A DNA stretch of 12,739 nt. Source: Minisyncoccota bacterium (GTDB taxonomy: Bacteria > Patescibacteriota > Minisyncoccia > Phycocordibacterales > UBA9973). Of this stretch, positions 1 to 5,619 are shown piece by piece. A program made the translations under genes and the position numbers. The notes beneath the pieces are model-generated. The model was not told where the DNA came from. It saw nothing but the letters and a program-made list of their open reading frames with translations, and searched no databases. Location: assembly GCA_030157745.1 (NCBI GenBank), contig JAOAUE010000018.1, positions 1 through 12,739 of the forward strand. Reading direction: 5' to 3'. The number at the start of each line of letters is the position of its first letter. Positions within the stretch are counted from its first letter, which is position 1.

Positions 1-278
1 GTTATAAACACAGTATCAAGCTCACCAAAATAAGTTCCAAATCGCCCTTCTTTTGCTTTTTTAATAACCTCTTCAAATTGTTTATTATCGGTAACTTCTT
101 CTAAAGTACCACCTTCTTCAGGAAAAACATCTGAATAAGCAAAGAGTCTTTTGGCACCCCAAGGAAGTTTGGGTTTTTCAAAACTATCACCCTTATTTTG
201 CTCTCTGATAACTATTTCAACTAAAAATTCACGCTTCTCTTGGAAATTTTCCAAAGTAATATCTGTATAATTTTTCAT
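1..278 (-). CDS. Hypothetical protein, N-terminal fragment cut by the left window edge
   Basis: An open frame starts at an ATG (276-278) and runs off the left edge with no stop, giving about 92 residues. It begins MKNYTDITLENFQEKREFLV and is soluble and charged, with no signal peptide or membrane helix. A Pro-Trp-Gly stretch (KPKLPWGAKRLF) lies near residues 36-46, followed by an acidic segment. I do not recognise the family. The reading frame is supported by a good divergently placed sigma70-like promoter (295-322) only 16 nt before the ATG and by the absence of stops. No Shine-Dalgarno site is visible, as for most first genes in this window. The C-terminus and function cannot be judged from here. 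Confidence 0.7.
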   Translation of the reverse strand, partial: MKNYTDITLENFQEKREFLVEIVIREQNKGDSFEKPKLPWGAKRLFAYSDVFPEEGGTLEEVTDNKQFEEVIKKAKEGRFGTYFGELDTVFI

Positions 279-294
279 GTAAAACTTTTTGTTT

Positions 295-322
295 ATATTA
301 CATCTAATGAAATAGATGTCAA
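295..322 (-). promoter_or_regulatory. Promoter of the left-edge gene, with an inverted repeat in the spacer
   Basis: On the minus strand TTGACA (322-317), a 16-nt spacer and TAATAT (300-295) form a near-consensus promoter. The expected start near 288 leaves a leader of only about 10 nt before the ATG at 278. The spacer holds the inverted repeat CATCTA(301-306)-N6-TAGATG(313-318), placed where a repressor dimer would block RNA polymerase. The repressor site is inference; the boxes are seen directly. Confidence 0.65.
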
Positions 323-420
323 ATTAGCAGGATTTTCCCTCGACTCAAAGCTCGTCAGTCACTCACTTTGGTCTGGGCACCGCCTCACGGTTTCGCCTGC
401 TGGCTCAACTACGCTCCGAC

Positions 421-440
421 GTTCAAATCCTGCCCGGCGC
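421..440 (+). repeat. Inverted copy of the tRNA-Tyr 3' end (tRNA remnant)
   Basis: These 20 bases are identical to the 3' part (T-loop through acceptor strand) of the tRNA-Tyr gene on the opposite strand (494-513), so the two copies face each other across a terminator hairpin. No complete tRNA precedes the copy: the five bases before the T-loop (CGACG) cannot pair with CCTGC, and no matching acceptor 5' strand is seen. A short CTACGC match just upstream (409-414) also occurs in tRNA-Tyr, which hints at a longer eroded copy. The 213-nt gap between the left-edge gene and tRNA-Tyr holds otherwise only the promoter at 295-322, the hairpin, and an unexplained G+C-rich stretch at about 336-420. Confidence 0.7.
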
Positions 441-448
441 GATTACAT

Positions 449-490
449 AAAACAAAAACATCTCACAATGAAGTGAGATGTTTTTGTTTT
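449..490. terminator. Bidirectional hairpin terminator downstream of tRNA-Tyr
   Basis: An 18-bp perfect inverted repeat (449-466 with 473-490) surrounds the loop AATGAA. The outer part of the stem is A-rich on the left and T-rich on the right, so it reads as an intrinsic terminator on either strand. It begins 3 nt past the last base of tRNA-Tyr and probably ends the minus-strand clpB/tRNA-Tyr transcription. Confidence 0.75.
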
Positions 491-492
491 TG

Positions 493-575
493 TGCGCCGG
501 GCAGGATTTGAACCTGCGTAGCCCGAAGGCGTCAGATTTACAGTCTGATGTAATTGACCACTCTACCACCGACGC
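493..575 (-). tRNA. tRNA-Tyr (anticodon GTA)
   Basis: The acceptor strands GCGTCGG and CCGGCGC pair over seven bases with one G-U. The anticodon arm TCAGA-CTGTAAA-TCTGA places GTA in the loop. A long variable arm with a GCC-TTCG-GGC stem marks a class II bacterial tRNA-Tyr. The T arm is GCAGG-TTCAAAT-CCTGC and the discriminator is A. CCA is not encoded. The gene lies 47 nt after the end of the AAA+ gene on the same strand and is followed at once by the hairpin at 449-490. Transcription by read-through from clpB is possible, as no clear promoter of its own is visible. Confidence 0.95.
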
Positions 576-580
576 GTGCA

Positions 581-599
581 CGCTACAGAAATTGTAGCG
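581..599. other. Small hairpin between clpB and tRNA-Tyr
   Basis: CGCTACA (581-587) and TGTAGCG (593-599) form a perfect 7-bp stem around a 5-nt loop, 5 nt upstream of the tRNA-Tyr 5' end. There is no T-run on either side, so it is not a standard terminator. It could be a processing signal or a transcript 3'-end stabiliser for clpB. The role is inferred. Confidence 0.5.
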
Positions 600-622
600 C
601 TGCAATAATATATCAATCTAGA

Positions 623-3319
623 CTAAGAAGCAACTGCCTCTCGCTTAGATTTCTTGAAGGAACTACTCTGCTTCTTTTTATTATTTGTACTAACAACTAT
701 ATCGTTGTTAGTAACAGAAACAGTCACAACGTCACCTGGCAAAACTGTTTGCTTGATGATACGTTCAGCAATCGGATTGAGGACCTTGGTCTGCACAAGA
801 CGATTGAGGGGACGAGCCCCGTACTGAGGATTATAGCCGACTCGAGCCAGAAACGAAAGCGCTTCATCTGTAATTTTTATCTCTATTCCCTTTTCTTCTA
901 GACGAGATAGGACGCTTTTGATTCGGAGACCTACTATCTCTTTGATTGCCTCTGCTGAGAGGATGTCAAAGACTACTACTTCATCTATTCTGTTTAAGAA
1001 TTCTGGCTTGAAATGATCTTTCAGAGCACCCTCGACCTTATCTTTCATTTGAGTATATTCAACGGCCTCAGTGTTGTTGTGGAAACCTATAGACTCCATC
1101 TTTTGAATAAACTGACTTCCAATGTTGCTTGTCATAATGATGATAGTGTTTTTGAAATTCACCTTTCTACCCTTACTATCCGTCAAGATTCCGTCATCGA
1201 GCACTTGGAGCAATATATTGAAAACTTCTGGATGAGCTTTTTCTATCTCATCAAAGAGAACTACACTATAAGGCTTGTGGCGCACTGCTTCAGTTAGTTG
1301 ACCTGATTCGTCGTGTCCGATATATCCTGGAGGAGAACCCACCAACTTTGAAACGGCATGACGCTCCATGTACTCACTCATATCTACCCTGACAAGAGAC
1401 TTCTCATCGTTAAACATAAACTGTGCTAATGCTTTTGTGAGCTCAGTCTTTCCAACCCCTGTAGGACCCAAGAAAATAAATGAACCTATCGGGCGATTTG
1501 GGTCACTGATTCCGGCACGACTTCTGCGTAGTACTTGAGCGACACGCTCTATGGCTTGGTCTTGGCCTACCACCCTCTTTCGTAGCTCTGCTTCCATATT
1601 TGCAAGCTTTGTTCGCTCTTCTTCAAGCATTTTTGTAACTGGCACACCTGTCCAACGAGCAACCACAGAAGCGATGTCTTCTTCGGTGATTTCTTCCTTC
1701 AAAACTCTTCGGACTTTTTGTAACTTTTTGAGACGTGCCATTTTGGCTTCTAAATCTTTTTGCAAGAGTGGTAAATGTCCATACCTGATCTCGGCTGCAC
1801 GCCCCAGATCAGTGCGCATCTCTGCATTTTCAGCTTCAAGTCTAAGTGTCTCCAAATCTTTTTTTATTTTTGCGATATCATTTAGAAGAGACTTTTCTGT
1901 TTGCCATTTTGTTTGAAGCTCTTTTGTTTTTTCGGTGATATTTGCAACCTCACTTTCTATGTCAGAGAGCCGTGCTTTGGTATTTTTGGTCGTGTCTTTA
2001 TCCAAATCTTTTTCAAGATCTTTCTTGAGGGCTTCTTTTTCTATTTCGAGTCGCATTATTTTGCGATGAGCTTCTTCAAGTGGCGCTGGCTTATTTTCAA
2101 GTTCCATACGAAGCGCAGAACAAGCTTCGTCGAGTAGATCTACTGCTTTATCAGGAAGTTGTCTATTTGTTATGTATCTATTTGAAAGAGTAACAGCCGA
2201 AATGATAGCGTCATCTGTAATACGTACTCCGTGATAAAGCTCATACTTTTCTTTTAAGCCACGCAAAATAGCAACAGTATCATCTACACTTGGCTCATCT
2301 ATTGCAACTGGTTGGAAACGTCGAGCAAGTGCTGGATCTTTTTCGATATACTTTTGATATTCTTTGAGAGTTGTCGCTCCGATAGCTCTTATTTCCCCTC
2401 TTGAAAGAGCAGGCTTGAGCATGTTGGACATATCTACTGACCCTTCAGCGCTCCCTGCTCCAACTATAGTGTGTATTTCGTCTATAAAGAGTATTATTTT
2501 ACCTTCTGCTTTTTCTACTTCTTTTAGTATTCCCTTGAGTCGCTCTTCAAATTCTCCACGATACTTTGTCCCCGCCAAAAGACTTCCTATATCCAAAGAT
2601 ACAAGTTCTTTGTCTTTCAAACTCTCTGGCACATCCCCTTTTGCGATGCGCACTGCCAACCCTTCGACAACAGCAGTCTTACCTGTTCCAGGTTCTCCGA
2701 GAAGTACCGGGTTGTTTTTTGTTCGACGAGAAAGGATCTGCATAATGCGCATGATTTCATTGTCGCGACCAACCACCGGATCAAGCTTGTCTTCTTTGGC
2801 AAGCTTGGTCAGGTTGCGAGTGAACTTGCTAAGCATGCGAAACTTTTTGTTGGTTTCCATACCGATGTCCTTGTTGTTTCGAAACTCTGAAATAACACCG
2901 AGCAAAACATGTCTGTCGATTTTGAATTTTTCTAATATTTCGGAAGCTTCATTTTTGATATCTAGAAGCGCAACAAAAAGATGCTCAGTTGAAACAAAAG
3001 AGTCTTTGATCTCGGTTGCGACTTTTAAAGATTGCTCTATAGCTTGGGCCAAGTCAGCAGTCAAAAACATTTGATAAGACGGAGCAACAGTACTACTGTT
3101 TTCTGCTCCTTCTATCGCCTCTAGTACAGCGTCAGTCAAATGAGCGCTGTCTATCTCCATGCGATCCAAAATAGTAATAACATTTGAATCTTCTTGTATA
3201 AGAAGTGCTGCCAAAAGGTGTACTGTGTTGACGTTGTTTTGCCCTCGCTCTATAGCCAGCTCATGAGCTCTTTTGATAGCTTCTTTGGCTTTGGTTGTAA
3301 ATTGGGAAAGTGGTGGCAT
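623..3319 (-). CDS. clpB: ClpB-type AAA+ unfoldase with a ClpC-like ClpP-docking loop
   Basis: This 898-residue protein is a Hsp100/Clp double AAA+ ATPase. An N-terminal Clp repeat domain (about 1-150) precedes the first ATPase module with Walker A GEPGTGKT (208-215), Walker B ending in FIDE (278-281) and arginines at 333-334. A long coiled-coil middle domain (about 410-545, ending in the typical GRAAEIRYGHLPLL) is of full ClpB length and longer than that of ClpC. The second module has GPTGVGKT (618-625), VVLFDE (686-691) and the sensor-2 GAR (834-836). By family, ClpB is the cytosolic disaggregase that works with DnaK. The oddity is residues 736-770: the segment between SNIGS and KPEFLNR is as long as in ClpC and carries IGF (744-746), where ClpC has its ClpP-binding VGF. 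The C-terminus has a short basic Lys/Ser tail. ATG start; no Shine-Dalgarno site seen. Family certain; ClpP partnership inferred. Confidence 0.93.
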   Translation of the reverse strand: MPPLSQFTTKAKEAIKRAHELAIERGQNNVNTVHLLAALLIQEDSNVITILDRMEIDSAHLTDAVLEAIEGAENSSTVAPSYQMFLTADLAQAIEQSLKVATEIKDSFVSTEHLFVALLDIKNEASEILEKFKIDRHVLLGVISEFRNNKDIGMETNKKFRMLSKFTRNLTKLAKEDKLDPVVGRDNEIMRIMQILSRRTKNNPVLLGEPGTGKTAVVEGLAVRIAKGDVPESLKDKELVSLDIGSLLAGTKYRGEFEERLKGILKEVEKAEGKIILFIDEIHTIVGAGSAEGSVDMSNMLKPALSRGEIRAIGATTLKEYQKYIEKDPALARRFQPVAIDEPSVDDTVAILRGLKEKYELYHGVRITDDAIISAVTLSNRYITNRQLPDKAVDLLDEACSALRMELENKPAPLEEAHRKIMRLEIEKEALKKDLEKDLDKDTTKNTKARLSDIESEVANITEKTKELQTKWQTEKSLLNDIAKIKKDLETLRLEAENAEMRTDLGRAAEIRYGHLPLLQKDLEAKMARLKKLQKVRRVLKEEITEEDIASVVARWTGVPVTKMLEEERTKLANMEAELRKRVVGQDQAIERVAQVLRRSRAGISDPNRPIGSFIFLGPTGVGKTELTKALAQFMFNDEKSLVRVDMSEYMERHAVSKLVGSPPGYIGHDESGQLTEAVRHKPYSVVLFDEIEKAHPEVFNILLQVLDDGILTDSKGRKVNFKNTIIIMTSNIGSQFIQKMESIGFHNNTEAVEYTQMKDKVEGALKDHFKPEFLNRIDEVVVFDILSAEAIKEIVGLRIKSVLSRLEEKGIEIKITDEALSFLARVGYNPQYGARPLNRLVQTKVLNPIAERIIKQTVLPGDVVTVSVTNNDIVVSTNNKKKQSSSFKKSKREAVAS

Positions 3320-3376
3320 GTTAAGTGAAAAGTTATAAAGTTCATAAAGTTAAAAGCAGTTCGGAAAATACAGGGC

Positions 3377-3431
3377 AAAAAGTGATTCAGCTCTTCGGTA
3401 TAGCGGTACTATACAACAAAAATCACTTTTT
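3377..3431. other. Nested inverted repeat between divergent genes
   Basis: An 11-bp perfect outer stem (3377-3387 with 3421-3431, AAAAAGTGATT and its complement) encloses a 6-bp inner stem (GTATAG 3398-3403 with CTATAC 3409-3414). It lies in the 145-nt space between the AAA+ gene (leftward) and the membrane protein (rightward). A T-run follows on the plus strand, but no plus-strand gene ends here. It could be an operator, the 5' leader structure of clpB, or a barrier between divergent units. It does not match the CIRCE heat-shock operator (TTAGCACTC-N9-GAGTGCTAA). No convincing clpB promoter was found in this space. Confidence 0.5.
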
Positions 3432-3451
3432 TTCTAGTTTTTAAAAACTGA

Positions 3452-3457
3452 TATAAT
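3452..3457 (+). promoter_or_regulatory. Consensus -10 box giving a leaderless transcript
   Basis: TATAAT lies 7 nt upstream of the ATG at 3465, so transcription should start at or next to the start codon. The -35 region is only a T-run (about 3427-3433) shared with the arm of the inverted repeat. The box is seen; leaderless expression is inferred. Confidence 0.5.
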
Positions 3458-3464
3458 AACCTTA

Positions 3465-3878
3465 ATGGATAATTTAAGTAAGGACGATCACTTCATGATG
3501 CTATCTAATATTTTTTTAATTATTCCAGCAATAGTTGCTGGAATTTATCATCAGTGGTTATATTGTTTCTTTGCAAGTGGCATTTTTATTTTTTCTCCAC
3601 TATTTCACTGGTATAGAATAAAGGATAGGGTTTCAAAAAAGTTTACCTTATTCAAAACATTTGATTGGTTATTTGCTATTAGCGCATTTATTTATATGTA
3701 CTTATATATTTATTTTTATGGATATAATTTAAATCAAAACATTCTTTATATTTTACTTACAGGAGTAGTTATATTTTTTTGGTATGGTTGGAAAAAAGCT
3801 GACTACAAAAAACTTCATCCATGGTTTCATGTTATTGCCCCCTTAGTATCAACCACTATTCTTGTTACTTTAAATTAA
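3465..3878 (+). CDS. Five-helix membrane protein with CREST-superfamily hydrolase signature
   Basis: This 137-residue protein is almost wholly hydrophobic, with helices near 10-30, 31-50, 67-86, 93-109 and 117-135. It carries, in order, S44-PLF-H48 (SxxxH) in the second helix, D67 at the start of the third and H118-PWF-H122 (HxxxH) at the start of the last. This order and spacing is the signature of the CREST superfamily (alkaline ceramidases, PAQR/adiponectin receptors, Per1, SID-1, TMEM8): Zn-binding membrane hydrolases of lipid amides and similar bonds. From memory, the segments around FHWY...FDW and HPWFHV resemble adiponectin receptors. CREST proteins usually have seven helices, so this would be a shortened form. 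Its 3' end overlaps the opposing cysteine desulfurase by 9 nt. The start follows a TATAAT box by 7 nt, with no Shine-Dalgarno site. Membrane location is clear; the enzyme assignment is inference. Confidence 0.75.
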   Translation: MDNLSKDDHFMMLSNIFLIIPAIVAGIYHQWLYCFFASGIFIFSPLFHWYRIKDRVSKKFTLFKTFDWLFAISAFIYMYLYIYFYGYNLNQNILYILLTGVVIFFWYGWKKADYKKLHPWFHVIAPLVSTTILVTLN

Positions 3879-5099
3879 TTTATACTTTTTCAAAACTTCA
3901 CGAAGAGCTTTTATTGTCTTATCAAGCTCTCTCTTTGTTGTATTTCTCCCATAAGAAATGCGCACTGCGCCGAGGTTTTGGTTTGGATACAAAAGCGAAA
4001 GAATGTCAGGAGCTTGTGCTGAGGACGTTCGGCTGAGCTCAGTCGAAGCCCTTGCCGAAGCATCATTTTTACAAGCACTTTTTGATGAGACCGCTATGCC
4101 CCTAGCATCGAGTTCCAAAACCAAAAGCTCACTATCTATATTTGAAATAACTAAATGAGTTATATGTGGGCTCCTATCCCCTATACTAGTTAGAGCAACC
4201 TGTGGAAATTCTTTTTTAACTTTATTTTCAAAATATCCTTGTAGTGACTTTATTTTTTCAAATTCTTTTTCTCTATTTTTTTGGGCAAATGAAAGCGCAT
4301 GTGCAAATTTGTGTATCAGTTCTACTGGCTCAGTCCCGGGTCTTAAACCAAGCTCTTGTCCTCCACCATAGATTATCGGAGATAGTTTTATAGCACGCTT
4401 TTTGAAAAGCATTCCTACACCTTTGGGACAATAAAGCTTGGTTGCGCCGAGTGTCATCATATCTACACCGAGACGCAAAACATTTAGATCATAATAAAGA
4501 GGTGCTTGGGTGGCATCAGTATGAAAAATTATATTTTTTTCTGGATTTTCTTTGCGAAGCTTGCGAACCCTCTTGGCTATGCCCTTTATATCTTGTGTTG
4601 TGCCTATTTCGTTTTGGACAAAAATAACAGAGATCAAAATCACTTTAGACTCTTCTGCGATAGTTATACTCCCTGGCAAAACATATCCGTCTTCTTGTGG
4701 CAACTTACAAACCCTAACACCTTCATAAACATGCTTTAAAGACTCTTCTATTGCAGAGTGTTCAAAAGAGCTGACATAAAGAGCAATATCCTTTGGATTT
4801 ACTCCTTGGTCTATTTGGTTTTTCAAAAATCCAAACACTGCCAAATTATCACTCTCTGTAGCACCACTAGTAAAAATTATTTCATCACTTTGTGCGCCTA
4901 TAGCGATACTCGCTACATCTCTAGTGTCTCTCAAAAAGCTCTTTAGTGCTACAGCTTCTTTGTGTAAGGCACCGGGGTTGGCACCACTAGCCCAAAAAGG
5001 AATCTTCGGAAAGCCCGATAGCATCTTATAGTCCAGCGGAGTACTTGAAGCATAGTCTAGATATATTCGCTTTTTCTTTAAATAATGCTTGAAAAACAT
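3870..5099 (-). CDS. Cysteine desulfurase, NifS/IscS family, with inserted segment after the catalytic cysteine
   Basis: This 409-residue PLP enzyme removes sulfur from L-cysteine as a persulfide, for Fe-S clusters or tRNA thiolation. Visible landmarks are YLDYASSTP (13-21), EHSAI (113-117), the cofactor-binding HTDATQ (193-198), the Schiff-base lysine K221 in GATKLYCPKG (the usual SxHK reads GATK here) and the catalytic cysteine C343 in SSKSACK. Residues about 346-362 (DASARAS...SSAQ) are extra relative to typical family members and are encoded by a palindromic repeat (4028-4047). The C-terminal RISYGRNTTKRELD is typical. The ATG at 5099 is chosen because the frame further upstream overlaps the well-supported divergent gene at 5125 and has no family-like residues. 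A TATACT box lies 9 nt before it. It overlaps the membrane protein by 9 nt, tail to tail. No scaffold gene is adjacent. Confidence 0.92.
   Translation of the reverse strand: MFFKHYLKKKRIYLDYASSTPLDYKMLSGFPKIPFWASGANPGALHKEAVALKSFLRDTRDVASIAIGAQSDEIIFTSGATESDNLAVFGFLKNQIDQGVNPKDIALYVSSFEHSAIEESLKHVYEGVRVCKLPQEDGYVLPGSITIAEESKVILISVIFVQNEIGTTQDIKGIAKRVRKLRKENPEKNIIFHTDATQAPLYYDLNVLRLGVDMMTLGATKLYCPKGVGMLFKKRAIKLSPIIYGGGQELGLRPGTEPVELIHKFAHALSFAQKNREKEFEKIKSLQGYFENKVKKEFPQVALTSIGDRSPHITHLVISNIDSELLVLELDARGIAVSSKSACKNDASARASTELSRTSSAQAPDILSLLYPNQNLGAVRISYGRNTTKRELDKTIKALREVLKKYKLI
4028..4047. repeat. Palindromic repeat inside the cysteine desulfurase gene
   Basis: TTCGGCTGAGCTCAGTCGAA is a near-perfect palindrome with the fully symmetric core CTGAGCTCAG (4033-4042). 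It belongs to the look of the short GCTGAGC...GTCGAAGC intergenic palindromes that I recall from many bacterial genomes. Here it lies in frame inside the enzyme and encodes most of the extra residues after C343. Confidence 0.6.
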
Positions 5100-5116
5100 A
5101 GAAAAATCAGTATAAT
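5089..5116 (+). promoter_or_regulatory. Bidirectional promoter between cysteine desulfurase and the DUF4446 operon
   Basis: On the plus strand TTGAAA (5089-5094), a 16-nt spacer and TATAAT (5111-5116) form a strong promoter whose start would fall at or next to the ATG at 5125. On the minus strand TATACT (5114-5109) overlaps the same bases and lies 9 nt before the ATG at 5099. Both transcripts should be leaderless or nearly so. The minus -35 is poor, so that direction is less certain. Confidence 0.65.
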
Positions 5117-5124
5117 GTGTCTTT

Positions 5125-5601
5125 ATGATACAGAGTATACCACTTTGGCTACAAATAGCCCTTGGCGCGCTTAGTATCAGCACTGTAGTGCTGATTATCT
5201 TTTCAGTCCGAATGCACAGACGTTTGCAAGCTTTTATGGTCGGTAAAGATGCACAGTCCCTAGAATCAACACTTGAATGGTTAACTAAAAAGAATGTTGA
5301 AGTTGACGATACTTTGGAATTCCACAAAGAAGCGCTAGAGAATCTCGATGCTCGGATCAAAAAAAGCATACGCGGATATTCTTTGGTTCGATATGATGCC
5401 TATGAAGAAGGCGGTGGTAATCAAAGCTTTGCAAGTGGCATCATAGACGAAAGCGGAGATGGTTATATACTCTCTGTAATAACAAACAGAAATCATGTTG
5501 GTATTTATGCCAAACCAGTTAGTCGTGGTACAGCACTATCGAGCCTAACAGAAGAAGAATCCCTCGCACTCGAAACATCAAAGAAGAGTTTAAAAATATA
5601 A
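5125..5601 (+). CDS. DUF4446 family membrane-anchored protein
   Basis: The 158-residue protein starts with one membrane helix (about 8-28), followed by a helical, probably coiled-coil stretch (about 40-82). The C-terminal domain has the marks of DUF4446: RYDAYEEGGGNQSFA (89-103), a DGYILSVITNRN strand pair (112-123), YAKPV (128-132) and a terminal LTEEE (141-145). The family is widespread in Gram-positives and the candidate phyla and has no established function. The gene opens a plus-strand unit with infB 18 nt downstream, then rbfA and two tRNA genes. The promoter at 5089-5116 places transcription start next to the ATG, so translation is probably leaderless. Confidence 0.85.
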   Translation: MIQSIPLWLQIALGALSISTVVLIIFSVRMHRRLQAFMVGKDAQSLESTLEWLTKKNVEVDDTLEFHKEALENLDARIKKSIRGYSLVRYDAYEEGGGNQSFASGIIDESGDGYILSVITNRNHVGIYAKPVSRGTALSSLTEEESLALETSKKSLKI

Positions 5602-5619
5602 ATCAAAAAGAGTAAAACT

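Noticed and set aside
330..440. Complete second tRNA-Tyr on the plus strand
   Set aside because: No acceptor 5' strand, D arm or anticodon arm can be found; only the last 20 bases match.
2364..3074. Long open frame of 236 codons antisense to the AAA+ gene
   Set aside because: It is Ser/Leu-rich shadow coding in the complement of a strongly conserved gene, with no promoter or recognisable motif.
5100..5369. 90-residue N-terminal extension of the cysteine desulfurase frame
   Set aside because: It overlaps the divergent DUF4446 gene, lacks family-like residues and lies upstream of a good promoter pair; the ATG at 5099 matches the usual family start.
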